Source: an uncultured Synechococcaceae cyanobacterium
GTDB taxonomy: Bacteria; Cyanobacteriota; Cyanobacteriia; PCC-6307; Cyanobiaceae
Length of the DNA: 50,391 nt
Assembly: GCA_902634405.1 (NCBI GenBank)
Contig: CACPJY010000011.1
Location: 1 to 50,391, forward strand
Direction of reading: 5' to 3'
Numbering within the stretch: the stretch's first letter is position 1; each line of letters starts with the position of its first letter. A program made the position numbers and the translations under genes. Positions 28,600-38,428 of the stretch are shown piece by piece. Under the pieces are notes generated by a model, which searched no databases, was not told the origin of the DNA, and worked only from the letters and a program-made list of their open reading frames with translations.

Positions 28600-29013
28600 T
28601 CATTTTGAATTACTGAAAGTATTGAAACTTGTAAAACGCTTAAGAGCAATTGCAGCAGCTCCATAGTGACTGGAACAATTCTTAGCGAGAACAACTCGTC
28701 GATCAAGCCTTGACTCAAGCCAATCCACTAAAGGGACCTGTTCCCAACCAGGGAAAGCACCTGAAACTCTAGCCACATCAGATCCAATTTCTAAAGGGTC
28801 TGGCAATGAAACCCCAACAAAGACTGCACAATGTTGAGAATCAATATCAGAGATAGCTTCACAGATTGCTACGGTTACAGCGCCGGGGACGGGAGGCTGA
28901 GGTAATTTGATTTGCTTATCAGCCAAAAGAGATCCTCCAAAGTCAAAACGGCCTATATCGACACCAGAATCACTAATCAAAACTCCTATGAATTGCCCAG
29001 AAAAAATTTTCAT
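28600..29013 (-). CDS. Half-length, degenerate ROK-like sugar-kinase N-terminal domain
   Basis: From the ATG at 29013 (5 bases after the tamB stop) the product has 137 residues. Its order resembles the N-terminal half of ROK-family kinases: a strand GQFIGVLISDSGVDIGRFDFGG where DLGGTxIKxGRF is expected, PQPPVPGAVTVAICEAI, a VGVSLPDPLEIGSDVARVSGAFPGWEQVPLVDWLESRL segment, then VVLAKNCSSHYGAAA where the family has the catalytic ANDAN block. The DGGT loop and the catalytic Asp are both lost and there is no C-terminal half. It is probably not a kinase. It may be a retained pseudoenzyme or a decaying gene. A longer start at 29055 would overlap tamB by 37 bases. Confidence 0.55.
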   Translation of the reverse strand: MKIFSGQFIGVLISDSGVDIGRFDFGGSLLADKQIKLPQPPVPGAVTVAICEAISDIDSQHCAVFVGVSLPDPLEIGSDVARVSGAFPGWEQVPLVDWLESRLDRRVVLAKNCSSHYGAAAIALKRFTSFNTFSNSK

Positions 29014-29018
29014 CAAAA

Positions 29019-32000
29019 TTAAAATCTGAAAAAGAGCTGAACTTGACTCTGCCAAGTACCTTTGTTATCAAGAGCGCCGGCCACTCCCCAATTAGGAGTG
29101 AACTGATAAGTCAAGGATCCTTGTGGAGGTATATCATTGCGATTAGGGGTTGCAATAACTGAAAAATTAAGCCTCTCGCTTACATCAAAGCCAACTTCAG
29201 TCACCCAAGCTTGTTGAGGTGCCATTGTTGCAGAACCGCTATCTTGGTTGCTCGCCTGGCTTTCACTTCCCTTTCCTGAGACCTCCGCTTCATCCCCCTT
29301 TTCAGGAGCGACATATGTTGGGTATATGGCTACTTGAAGCCTATCACTAAAGGAATCGAATACCGACCCTAAAACTGGAGTTAATATCGATTTACCAAGA
29401 ACATTTGTAAGAGCTTCGCCATCCCCAGTCAAACCCGCCATGGAGTTACCACCTATTAGCTCTAATAATTGTGATCGTGGCATTGGTGGAGAGCTTCGTA
29501 ATTCGAAGTTCTCAGACAGTCTGTCTGCAGGACCAGTAGCTTGAACAACCACCTTGACTGTTCGGAACCCTCCTACTCCCATTCCTCCGGTACCATTCGT
29601 AGTAAAAACACGAGAAGAAGAGACCCCACTAGTATCTCCAACACTTTCCGAGACTCGACTAAACATTGAGACGTCCAAGTAAGGAACCAATCCTAAGGAA
29701 GGTGTGAATACCGCTACGTTTGGAGCACTTCTTACCAAATTAAATGTCGTAGTAAATGCATTCACTCGGCCACTTAATAATCGGAGAACACCGCTTGGTT
29801 GAATTGAGCGATCAAGCGATCCATTTAAATTAATGTTGCCTTCAGTTCGAAAATTTGCAGCTCGAAAATTAGCTACAGGAGGAGAAGTAATTCTAAGGTC
29901 AGGTCCTAACTTTAATCGTAAATTATCAAAGCTAATAGAAGAAAGATTGGGAATAGCAGCTCGAAGCATCTTGCTTGTTGAACCTTCAACATCCCTTCCT
30001 AGCCAAACTAAAGGTTCCTTGTAATCCCATTCCTCTTCTGGCCAAACGGGTCTCTTTAATGATCTACCAGGATTTTGCTGATCAGATGTTTGTCCTTTAT
30101 TAACACTTTCAGAATTCTTACCCTTAGAGCTAGCTGCAGTTGTAAAGCCTGAAGCAACCGGTGAAATCGACCCATCATTGATAGTTAATTCACCACCAAT
30201 TCGAGGTTTCAAGAGTGCTCCTTTGAATTTTAGATTACCTGCCAATTTCACATCAGCGACTGGTAATTTCAGTCGAACCTCATTCAATTGAAATCCTAAA
30301 GGCTCTTTCTCTAATGAAGGTTTAAGTAAAGAGATTGCACCATTACCCTGGAGTACACCATTTGAACCAATATTCGCATCAAGTTCTTGAACTTCTAAGC
30401 GGTCAAAGTCAAAAATTATATTTGCATTCAAGTCATTAACTACTTGATCCATAACATCAAATTGACCATTGTCTATATTTAAATAGCCGTTCAGTTGAGG
30501 ATTTGTTCTTGTACCTTTTAAATACATTCTTAAATCTGAAGTTCCACTCTTCCAAGCAATCGTTCCTTCACTTAATCCTGCTAGGTAGCGAAGTCCATCT
30601 CCATGACTCTCCATCTTGAGGTTAATCTCAGAAGAAGAGTCGACTGGCACCTCACCCTTAAGAGTAACTGGCTCATTAGAGTTGGCGCTGCGAAGTGCTA
30701 CATCCAAAGCAAGCTTAGAGTTTTTTAAATGAAGATCACCTCTATCTAATTTCAAAGGCTGACCAGCCAAGCTTGCATCTTGGATGGTCAGCCCTGCAGA
30801 GATATCTGGTGAACCTTTCCCTAAACGAAATCTCCCTGAAGAGAGCCCAAAAGTTCCCTGCAAAGGAGAAGGGACAGGCGCCAACAAGGAAAGCAAAGAG
30901 AAGGGGAGATTGAGAAAGGAAAACTCTCCTTCGCCACCATTCAAAGGTCCTTTAAGTGTTGCAATAAATGGTTTACCCATTAAAGCAAATCTTTCATTCG
31001 GAGCATCTGTCCATATGTTTCCTCTAGATTTGAAGTCCAACAGCAAGCTGGCTATATCTGGTCCTTTTAAATCAATATCAAAATCAACTTGTCCTCGAAG
31101 CTCCTCAGGCTGAAAAACTTTTGCTCCTCTTAATTCTTTATCAGCTTTTTGCAAAGAAGATTTAACTATCCCAATAGCCTTAATTTGCCCATCAAGTGAA
31201 CCGCCAAAAGTAGGTACATTAATAGTCTCTAAATCCTCAGCCCTCCCTGTTGCAGAAGGGCCACCTTTTGTAATTTGCGGGAATTGCAAAGCATTTACTG
31301 CTAACCATCTAGGGCTGACACGTCTTGCTTGTGCCTTAACTTCTAAACCACCTTCTAGAAAGCCCTTACCAGTAATAGAGACTTGTCCGGAATCAGGAGG
31401 GAACAGTTCCCCAGAGAGTTTGAAATTATTTTCTAGGATTGTTCCTTTGATCAAGGCTTCTCTTAACTGAAACCTCATCAAACGTGGATTTCGCAAAGCA
31501 AGACTGCCGTCGATTGCTAGTTTTTCTAAACCAAGATTTCCTTCACCAGTTAATTCACCAAATATTCTTTCAAATCGACGCTTGGGCAGAAGAGAAACCT
31601 CTATTCCATCTAGCTTAAAGCCATCTGCACGCCATTTATAAAGTGATGAATCTCCCTTCAAAGTGACCCACCCATCCGAACGAGTTATTTTTAAAAAACC
31701 CAACTGCCACTTTTGATTGAACTGGGCTAAGAGCCTCCCAGGAATACCAGCTTCAACAGAGTTCATTCGCAATGTCGACCCACCACCTTTTTCTGCGACT
31801 AAATCACCTTGCCAATCCTCTGGTAATCGCAACTTATTAAACCTTGGGTTAACTACTTTTAGAGAGAGGTTTGGTCGAAGTGAAGATAAAGGTCCGACTA
31901 TTTTGCCGGCACCAGAAAGAGTTCCTCCCATGGGAGTTTCAAAGATTTCTCCAAATCCTGTCAATGGAAAATCTGTTAATTCCAAGTCAGCCTCTAAATC

Positions 32001-33050
32001 TCCAAAATCAACCTGAGAGTTACCAAAACCAATTGGGATAGAGGCTGCAACAGATAGAGCAGGACTGAGATACTTCTTAGGTTGAAGTGATCCTGATACA
32101 ACAAGATCTAATTTATAGAGGTTGCCAAGTAATACATCTCCACCAATGTTGGCCAACCAAGTCCCATAACTCCATTTACTGACCGGAAACCGAATACGAT
32201 CTTTCAGGCATCTAATTGAAGTCTTTGCAGTGGCAAGAGACTCTTGACGTGAAACCCCTTGCATCTCAAACCCAGCCAAAGCCATATCTCCTTTGCATCC
32301 AACCTTCCCTTTCTTAAGCGAGAGTTTCCAGTCGCCATCAAGATGACCTTTTGTATCAAAGGGCCATCTTGATGGAAATAATCCTTGTAGAGGAGAAAGG
32401 TCAACTCGCTTCGAACGTGTATGAACCTTAAATTCCGAGCCATCCCATTTTGCAAAACCCTTTAATTTCAGATCTCCTTGCCCTGGCAACTTTAAAGAAA
32501 TATTTCCTGTGGCACTCCTATCGGCGAAATTAAATGTTCCTCTTGCAATTGCTTTTAATACAAAGTTTGCTGGTTCAAAACGAACATAAGCAGGTTTTCT
32601 CAATCTAATTCTCAAATCAAACTTAGGAGCTATGCCACTTTTAATTTGCCCAGGAATCCAGTACGAACCATTCTCATTGAGGTTCAATACAAAGCGAGCT
32701 CCCTCCATGTCAACCGTCGCAACAGGTCTGCGGTTCAACATGCTTGCGATTGGGGCAAGAGTAATTGTTAAGCCTGAAGACTTTGCAGAAGAATTATCCA
32801 AAGGAGTGCTTAGAACCTTAGTAGGGCCTACAGCAAAGCCCCAAAATCTCAAACCACGATATGGACCTATCTCCAAAGGATGGCCAAGTGGCTCAGAGAG
32901 TTCTTGCTCTAGTCTTGGTCTGATTTCATCAAACAAATTCGCAACAAATAAATCAGTGGAAAACCAGACAACACCTCCACCGAGAATGACCCCTAAACCA
33001 ACAAGCTTCCAGCGCTTCTGAACAATGGATCGAAACCTAACTCCCATCAC
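29019..33050 (-). CDS. TamB/DUF490-type envelope protein
   Basis: A 1343-residue protein with one N-terminal membrane segment (about 16-34) and a very long beta-rich body made of repeating strand patterns, ending in the DUF490/TamB domain (about 950-1343). TamB-like proteins bridge the inner and outer membranes and take part in outer-membrane biogenesis and lipid transport. The sequence ends in QLFFRF, a terminal aromatic residue like that of outer-membrane beta signals, and contains the block FELRSSPPMPRSQLLELIGG typical of the TamB C-terminus. Ser/Gly-rich low-complexity insertions occur near residues 975-1000 and 1265-1285. The Omp85 partner is not in this window. Confidence 0.88.
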   Translation of the reverse strand: MMGVRFRSIVQKRWKLVGLGVILGGGVVWFSTDLFVANLFDEIRPRLEQELSEPLGHPLEIGPYRGLRFWGFAVGPTKVLSTPLDNSSAKSSGLTITLAPIASMLNRRPVATVDMEGARFVLNLNENGSYWIPGQIKSGIAPKFDLRIRLRKPAYVRFEPANFVLKAIARGTFNFADRSATGNISLKLPGQGDLKLKGFAKWDGSEFKVHTRSKRVDLSPLQGLFPSRWPFDTKGHLDGDWKLSLKKGKVGCKGDMALAGFEMQGVSRQESLATAKTSIRCLKDRIRFPVSKWSYGTWLANIGGDVLLGNLYKLDLVVSGSLQPKKYLSPALSVAASIPIGFGNSQVDFGDLEADLELTDFPLTGFGEIFETPMGGTLSGAGKIVGPLSSLRPNLSLKVVNPRFNKLRLPEDWQGDLVAEKGGGSTLRMNSVEAGIPGRLLAQFNQKWQLGFLKITRSDGWVTLKGDSSLYKWRADGFKLDGIEVSLLPKRRFERIFGELTGEGNLGLEKLAIDGSLALRNPRLMRFQLREALIKGTILENNFKLSGELFPPDSGQVSITGKGFLEGGLEVKAQARRVSPRWLAVNALQFPQITKGGPSATGRAEDLETINVPTFGGSLDGQIKAIGIVKSSLQKADKELRGAKVFQPEELRGQVDFDIDLKGPDIASLLLDFKSRGNIWTDAPNERFALMGKPFIATLKGPLNGGEGEFSFLNLPFSLLSLLAPVPSPLQGTFGLSSGRFRLGKGSPDISAGLTIQDASLAGQPLKLDRGDLHLKNSKLALDVALRSANSNEPVTLKGEVPVDSSSEINLKMESHGDGLRYLAGLSEGTIAWKSGTSDLRMYLKGTRTNPQLNGYLNIDNGQFDVMDQVVNDLNANIIFDFDRLEVQELDANIGSNGVLQGNGAISLLKPSLEKEPLGFQLNEVRLKLPVADVKLAGNLKFKGALLKPRIGGELTINDGSISPVASGFTTAASSKGKNSESVNKGQTSDQQNPGRSLKRPVWPEEEWDYKEPLVWLGRDVEGSTSKMLRAAIPNLSSISFDNLRLKLGPDLRITSPPVANFRAANFRTEGNINLNGSLDRSIQPSGVLRLLSGRVNAFTTTFNLVRSAPNVAVFTPSLGLVPYLDVSMFSRVSESVGDTSGVSSSRVFTTNGTGGMGVGGFRTVKVVVQATGPADRLSENFELRSSPPMPRSQLLELIGGNSMAGLTGDGEALTNVLGKSILTPVLGSVFDSFSDRLQVAIYPTYVAPEKGDEAEVSGKGSESQASNQDSGSATMAPQQAWVTEVGFDVSERLNFSVIATPNRNDIPPQGSLTYQFTPNWGVAGALDNKGTWQSQVQLFFRF

Positions 33051-33112
33051 TTTTTGTGAACCTTTCGGGGAGTATGCGAACTATAAGAACTCCAACAAAC
33101 AATTTCCAGCCC

Positions 33113-33595
33113 ATGTCACTTCCTGAACTTCTCCAAAAATCAATCTCATGGCTGACCTGGTCAGGCTTAGCACTGATTGTTGCAACTTTGATTTCCTTTA
33201 TTTTTCGTTGGGGACCAAGGTTTCGGTTAATAGGAATCACTGGATTTACTTTTTTATTAGCAGCAAGTGGTTGGGCATTTTCTCAAAGCTATACCCCACC
33301 TGTGATCATTGATGGAGCTATACGCACTCCAGTTGTATTTGATAATGGGGATGACCTTGTTATATCTCAAGCCCCAATTGATTTCGAAGCAGAATCCATA
33401 AAGCCGACACTTGAACAACTTGCTAACAATATCCGTGGTGGTGGACGTAATGGAGGTGTAGTTCATGTCCGCCTTCGACAGGTTTTACCTGATGGTGAAG
33501 GAATCAGTCGTCCTGTCATCCTTGGAGAAGCAGTTCGTGATCTTCGCCAAAACATAACAACATTTTCAACAGATATAAGCGATGGTATTGAATGA
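33113..33595 (+). CDS. ycf51: Ycf51 family membrane protein
   Basis: A Ycf51 (DUF2518) protein, found in cyanobacteria and some plastids, function unclear. From the ATG at 33113 it has 160 residues: two hydrophobic segments (about 16-32 and 39-57), then a soluble domain with TPPVIIDGAIRTPVVFDNGD and LRGGGRNGGVVHVRLRQ-type sequence ending in VRDLRQNITTF. A longer reading from 33056 adds 19 residues that look like leader sequence, not family sequence. It is divergent from the tamB gene with about 60 bases between, and overlaps the DUF4332 gene by 14 bases. Confidence 0.8.
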   Translation: MSLPELLQKSISWLTWSGLALIVATLISFIFRWGPRFRLIGITGFTFLLAASGWAFSQSYTPPVIIDGAIRTPVVFDNGDDLVISQAPIDFEAESIKPTLEQLANNIRGGGRNGGVVHVRLRQVLPDGEGISRPVILGEAVRDLRQNITTFSTDISDGIE

Positions 33596-33986
33596 TCGAT
33601 TTGAAGGAATGCCTCCTAATTTCAAAGATGAGGAAAAAGAACTTCTCGGACTAGGTATTACCTCTTGGCAGGCCCTCAAGTCCTTAAAACAAGCTGAAAT
33701 CATTAAACTTGTAAAAACCGGTCGGTCAACTGAACGTAACCTTATAAAAATCAAAGGGCTCGCAGAGCTAATTTGTGAATTAAAGATAGAGCCTAGTCAA
33801 GCAGCACTTCTACTGCATTCAGGAATCCCCACGGTGTCAGCATTAGCCACCTCAACTCCCGAAGAAATAGTAAAAAAGGCCGGAAGATTTGAGCGCCAAC
33901 TCCTAAGGCGACATCAAACCCTAATTGATCTAAATGCAGCTAATTCTTTGATAAATCGTGCAAAAGCCTTAAAGAGCAAAAACTAG
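33582..33986 (+). CDS. DUF4332 helix-hairpin-helix protein
   Basis: A 134-residue protein of the DUF4332 type, resembling paired helix-hairpin-helix units. Residues about 12-65 (KELLGLGITSWQALKSL, then RNLIKIKGLAELICEL) and about 68-125 (AALLLHSGIPTVSALA, then RRHQTLIDLNAANSLINRAK) repeat the same pattern of short helices around a turn. HhH modules often bind DNA without sequence preference. The gene starts inside the end of ycf51 (14-base overlap), so coupled translation is likely. An ATG 27 bases further in (33609) is an alternative start. Confidence 0.7.
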   Translation: MVLNDRFEGMPPNFKDEEKELLGLGITSWQALKSLKQAEIIKLVKTGRSTERNLIKIKGLAELICELKIEPSQAALLLHSGIPTVSALATSTPEEIVKKAGRFERQLLRRHQTLIDLNAANSLINRAKALKSKN

Positions 33987-34054
33987 TCCTATAAAAATAA
34001 CGTTTAAATGGTATACATTTGGTTGGAACAAAGCTCAACTCAATGGGGGATAAA

Positions 34055-34321
34055 ATGCGACATCTTTTAACACCTCTAATTCTTAGCCTGGTAATTTCCC
34101 CATTAGCAGAGGCGCAATCAACTCTCTTAGAAAGTGTTAAACGTAACCCTGAAGAAGCTAGAGCTCTATGTCGAAAATTCAAAGATTTAAATGCTAAGGG
34201 TATTTCAGCTAGTTCAACACAAGCTATCAGTGAAGTCTCTCGTCAAAAGAACCTTAGTCCTATTGATGCAGAAATCTTATCTACCTACGTCATTGGTTTG
34301 AATTGCCCTGATGTCCGATAG
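34055..34321 (+). CDS. Small exported protein of unknown function
   Basis: From the ATG at 34055 the product has 88 residues. A hydrophobic signal peptide (RHLLTPLILSLVISPLAEA) is followed by a likely AEA-Q cleavage site and a mature region of about 68 residues with two Cys (EARALCRKF and GLNCPDVR) that may form a disulfide. I recognise no family beyond conserved picocyanobacterial. A GGGGGA stretch lies just before the chosen ATG; longer starts at 34043 or 34019 are possible but weaken the signal peptide. Its end overlaps the CocE hydrolase gene by 11 bases on the same strand. Confidence 0.68.
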   Translation: MRHLLTPLILSLVISPLAEAQSTLLESVKRNPEEARALCRKFKDLNAKGISASSTQAISEVSRQKNLSPIDAEILSTYVIGLNCPDVR

Positions 34322-35930
34322 TGATGACACTAAAAAGAAAGAGATTGAATGGTTTGACAAAAGTCTGACCTTAGATGATGGAGTAGAACTTGTTTCAAGA
34401 ATTTGGGCTCCAAAAAGTGCTGAGCCTTTACCAGCACTGCTTATGCGACAACCATATGGCAGAGCAATTGCCTCTACCGTGACCTACAGCCATCCAAGCT
34501 GGTGGGCAAGCAAAGGTTACCTAGTCATTATTCAAGATGTACGTGGTCAAGGTAGCTCTACTGGTCATTTCAGAGGTTTTGATCAAGAAGCCTTCGATAC
34601 AAGTGTCACTCATAACTGGGTCAGATCTTTACCGGAATGCAATGGGAAGCTGGGAACCTATGGCTTCTCCTACCAAGGACTTACTCAATTACTAGCGAAA
34701 CCAAATACCAATCCCCCTGACTGTCTAATGCCTGCAATGACAGGAATTTATGAACTAGAACATTGGAGTTGCGACGGAGGAGCACATTGGTGGCACTTAG
34801 GGCTCGCCTGGGGAATTCAACTGGCCGCCCTACAAGCTCGCAGGAAAGAAAATGATTCAAGCTGGTTGGAACTATATGAAAGTCTTGCTAGTGGAAGCTA
34901 TCTCCACCATGGGAAAAAGTTACTTGAAAAGCACGACCCTGATGGCATGGTTTTGCGATGGCTTAACCAAGAAAGTTTCTCAGATATTTCATGGACCAAA
35001 CACAAACCAATGGATTCATGGCTACGTAAACCAATGCTTTTAATAGGTGGTTGGTGGGATCCCCACCTCAAAGGAATTCTAAACCTATATAAACTGTCCA
35101 AAGAAGCTGGCGGGAGCCCTGCAATTCATATTGGTCCTGCAACTCATCTAAAATGGTGGGGTTCTATTCAACAAACTCAGTTAAACTTTTTAGATAAACA
35201 TTTAAAAGGCAGAAAAAAACTTTTCGCTAATATTCCTAGTCATAGGTTTTGGAATATCACAACAAACAAATGGGAAACAAGAAAAAGTTTTGAGGGGAAG
35301 AAAGCTTCTCCAAGCAAAGGTTGGGGATTATGCAGTAGTGGACTAGCGTGTGTAGACGATAAAGATGGAACTCTAAATTACAACAATAACGGTGAAGGAA
35401 TAGTCCTTTTAGTGCATGATCCTTGGCGACCAGTTCCCTCTATTGGTGGTCATTTAGGACAAATACCTGGACTAGCAAATAGAAGCCAAATCGACCTTCG
35501 CTGTGACGTAGCTACTTTCACAACAAAGCCTTTTAAAAGAAATATTTATCTAAACGGAATGCCTTTTCTAAAAATAATTGTCGAAGCAGATCAAACAAGC
35601 TTTGATATCTGCGTAGCACTGTCTATAGTCAATAAAAAAAATGAGGAAGTAAATCAATTATCTACAGGGTTCCTTCGTATTTCTGTAGAAGAAGCTTTTA
35701 CTAAAATTTCTCGAAAAATATTTCTTCAACCACTTGTTGCTTCAATCCGAGCTGGAGAGCAATTAAGAATTTCAATCGCAGGGGCTGCATGGCCTGCAAT
35801 AGGTGTCAATCCTGGGAAAAAAAACATACCTATTGGGCCGCCAAGTGCCAATTGCAAAGAAACTACTTTAACTTTTCACCTCGCTGGATCATTCCTGAAA
35901 ATCAATAAATTTTCTTGTTCTAACTTTTAG
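34311..35930 (+). CDS. CocE/NonD family hydrolase (X-Pro dipeptidyl-peptidase-like)
   Basis: A 539-residue serine hydrolase. The N-terminal alpha/beta domain shows LPALLMRQPYGR, QDVRGQGSSTGHF (about 75-87) and the nucleophile elbow GTYGFSYQGLTQ with Ser at about 120. The middle has GGWWDPHLKGILNLY with the likely Asp, and HIGPATHLKWWG supplies the His. The C-terminal third is a jelly-roll of the X-Pro dipeptidyl-peptidase C-terminal type. The family hydrolyses esters, amides and some peptides; the natural substrate here is unknown. The start overlaps the small exported protein gene by 11 bases. No signal peptide is visible. Confidence 0.88.
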   Translation: MSDSDDTKKKEIEWFDKSLTLDDGVELVSRIWAPKSAEPLPALLMRQPYGRAIASTVTYSHPSWWASKGYLVIIQDVRGQGSSTGHFRGFDQEAFDTSVTHNWVRSLPECNGKLGTYGFSYQGLTQLLAKPNTNPPDCLMPAMTGIYELEHWSCDGGAHWWHLGLAWGIQLAALQARRKENDSSWLELYESLASGSYLHHGKKLLEKHDPDGMVLRWLNQESFSDISWTKHKPMDSWLRKPMLLIGGWWDPHLKGILNLYKLSKEAGGSPAIHIGPATHLKWWGSIQQTQLNFLDKHLKGRKKLFANIPSHRFWNITTNKWETRKSFEGKKASPSKGWGLCSSGLACVDDKDGTLNYNNNGEGIVLLVHDPWRPVPSIGGHLGQIPGLANRSQIDLRCDVATFTTKPFKRNIYLNGMPFLKIIVEADQTSFDICVALSIVNKKNEEVNQLSTGFLRISVEEAFTKISRKIFLQPLVASIRAGEQLRISIAGAAWPAIGVNPGKKNIPIGPPSANCKETTLTFHLAGSFLKINKFSCSNF

Positions 35931-36049
35931 GAGATCTAGCAGCCTGATCCTGAGTTCTGCAATGTGTTTAGCTTGAATGCTTTAGTTGAGTTTTGTTTTT
36001 GACAGGGTCATCGACTTAAGCTTTCTACTTACCCACTTACCTTTGGCAC

Positions 36050-38347
36050 ATGACAACCATAGTTGTCCCCGACTTAATCGCAGAGGACGGGGTAAAACTT
36101 GCAGAATGCCGTCACGATAATCCCTTTTCTGCTCTTGGCCCGCAAAAACACAAGGACTACTGGATTGTTCGTGTCTGGATGCCAGAAGCAAGTTCAGTAG
36201 AACTTTTAGGCCAGGAGAAAGCACTCCCAATGAGTAATGCAGGTCATCCTTGGGTTTTTGAAACTGCGCTCAAAAAGAATCCTGGCAGTAAATACAAGAT
36301 AAAAGTAAATCGAGGAAATATCGAACACGAGCAATACGACCCATGGGCCTTTCGAGAAGAATGGATGGGCGAGCTAGATCGCCACTTATTTGCAGAAGGA
36401 AATCATCACCATATCTGGAAACGCATGGGAGCCCATTTAGAGGAAAGGGAAGGGGTCAAAGGAGTGATGTTTTGCATATGGGCTCCAAATGCAAGGTCTG
36501 TCTCAATACTGGGGGATCTCAACTCATGGGATGGAAGGCACCACCCAATGCAAAAACGACAGGGGGGGATTTGGGAACTCTTTATACCTGAATTAGAAGA
36601 AGGAACTCTTTATAAATATGAAATCCGTTCTCAAAATGGCCATTGTTATCAAAAAGCCGATCCATATGGCTTCCAACATGAAGTAAGGCCTGCAACTAGT
36701 TCTGTTGTAACCCAGCTAGATAGTTATGACTGGTCAGATAAAAAGTGGATGATCGAGAGAGATCAAAAAAATGCCCTAGACCAACCAATATCAATATATG
36801 AAATGCATCTAGGTAGCTGGATCCATGCTTCTGCAGATGAACCTTTTATAGAAAAAAGTGGCAAATCGAGACAACCTGTTCCAGCGGCAGATATGAAGCC
36901 TGGGGCTCGTCTAATGACATATCCAGAACTTACTAAAAAACTTATTCCGTATGTAAAAGCACGAGGCTTTACCCACATTGAATTAATGCCAATCACAGAG
37001 CATCCTTTCGATGGTTCATGGGGATACCAAGTCACAGGATGGTATGCACCAACTAGCAGATACGGAACTCCAGATGAATTCAAAGAATTTATTGATTCTT
37101 GTCATAGTGAAGGAATTGGAATAATTCTTGACTGGGTCCCTGGCCACTTTCCAAAAGATAGTCATGGACTAGCTTTTTTTGATGGGAATCATTTATATGA
37201 GCATTCGGACCCAAGGATTGGAGAACACAAAGAATGGGGTACATTGATTTTCAATTACAGTCGGAATGAGGTTAGAAATTTTCTTGTAGCTAACCTGATT
37301 TATTGGTTTGAAAAATTTCATATAGATGGAATCCGGGTAGATGCTGTTGCCTCAATGCTGTATAGAGATTATTTACGGCCAGATGGAGAATGGTTAGCCA
37401 ATGAAAATGGCGGCAGAGAAAATACTGAAGCTGTTACTTTTCTACAGCAATCAAATCAAGTTCTTTTTGAACATTTTCCAGGAGCACTTTCAATTGCAGA
37501 GGAATCAACTACTTGGCCAATGGTTACACAACCAACCAGTGTTGGGGGCTTGGGATTTAATTTAAAATGGAACATGGGTTGGATGCACGATATTCTTGAC
37601 TATTTTGAATTCGATCCTTGGTTTAGACAATTCCACCAAAACAATATAACTTTTTCAATTTGGTATAACTATACCGAAAACTTCACGCTTGCTTTAAGTC
37701 ATGATGAAGTCGTTCATGGGAAAAGTCATCTTCTGCATAAAATGCCTGGGGATGACTGGCAAAAATATGCAAACACTAGAGCTCTACTTGCCTATATGTG
37801 GACTCACCCAGGGAAGAAAACTATCTTTATGGGGATGGAATTTGGCCAAAGGTCCGAATGGAATGTATGGGGGGATCTTGAATGGAAACTTCTTCAATTT
37901 GAACCACACAAAGGTATTCAAACTCTAATAGGTGACCTTAATTCCTTATATAAATCAGAGCCATCTCTTTGGCGTGAAGACTTCAATCAATATGGTTTCC
38001 AATGGATTGATTGTACAGACAGTAAGAATTCTGTGATTAGTTTTATGCGTCGTGAAAGCACTAGCGGAACATGGCTTGTAGTAATTGGAAACTTCACCCC
38101 TCAAGCTCACACTAATTATAAAATTGGAGTGCCCAAAAAAGGCTTTTACAAAGAAGTTTTCAACACAGATTCTGACCGCTATGGAGGCAGCAACTTAGGG
38201 AATATGGGAGGCAAGGCTACAGATGACTGGGGCATTCATGGATATGAGCAATCATTAAGTCTCTGCCTACCTCCACTAAGTGTTTTAGTCTTCCAGCATG
38301 ATCCTAAAAAATCATTTGCAGACCAATCAATTTCCAAAATCGTGTGA
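36050..38347 (+). CDS. glgB: 1,4-alpha-glucan branching enzyme
   Basis: A GH13 enzyme adding alpha-1,6 branches to glycogen. At 765 residues it has the N1 segment, the CBM48-like domain and the barrel. Active-site blocks are [18 protein letters not shown] (nucleophile Asp), [11 protein letters not shown] (acid-base Glu) and [14 protein letters not shown] (transition-state Asp), plus [30 protein letters not shown]. It lies 119 bases after the CocE gene, a gap with no clear terminator. It works with glgA (5337), which is elsewhere in the window on the other strand. Confidence 0.97.
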   Translation: MTTIVVPDLIAEDGVKLAECRHDNPFSALGPQKHKDYWIVRVWMPEASSVELLGQEKALPMSNAGHPWVFETALKKNPGSKYKIKVNRGNIEHEQYDPWAFREEWMGELDRHLFAEGNHHHIWKRMGAHLEEREGVKGVMFCIWAPNARSVSILGDLNSWDGRHHPMQKRQGGIWELFIPELEEGTLYKYEIRSQNGHCYQKADPYGFQHEVRPATSSVVTQLDSYDWSDKKWMIERDQKNALDQPISIYEMHLGSWIHASADEPFIEKSGKSRQPVPAADMKPGARLMTYPELTKKLIPYVKARGFTHIELMPITEHPFDGSWGYQVTGWYAPTSRYGTPDEFKEFIDSCHSEGIGIILDWVPGHFPKDSHGLAFFDGNHLYEHSDPRIGEHKEWGTLIFNYSRNEVRNFLVANLIYWFEKFHIDGIRVDAVASMLYRDYLRPDGEWLANENGGRENTEAVTFLQQSNQVLFEHFPGALSIAEESTTWPMVTQPTSVGGLGFNLKWNMGWMHDILDYFEFDPWFRQFHQNNITFSIWYNYTENFTLALSHDEVVHGKSHLLHKMPGDDWQKYANTRALLAYMWTHPGKKTIFMGMEFGQRSEWNVWGDLEWKLLQFEPHKGIQTLIGDLNSLYKSEPSLWREDFNQYGFQWIDCTDSKNSVISFMRRESTSGTWLVVIGNFTPQAHTNYKIGVPKKGFYKEVFNTDSDRYGGSNLGNMGGKATDDWGIHGYEQSLSLCLPPLSVLVFQHDPKKSFADQSISKIV

Positions 38348-38428
38348 CGAAGCTCAAGACTCCTTTACTTTTAGACCACTTTGAGGATCGCCCTCAAGTA
38401 AGTTTCCGAGTTAATCACTAACTGCTTG

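Noticed and set aside
30784-33021. Several plus-strand open frames of 60-130 codons inside the tamB-like gene
   Set aside because: They are all antisense to the long gene, with no family blocks or RBS; a long gene in this codon usage gives many shadows.
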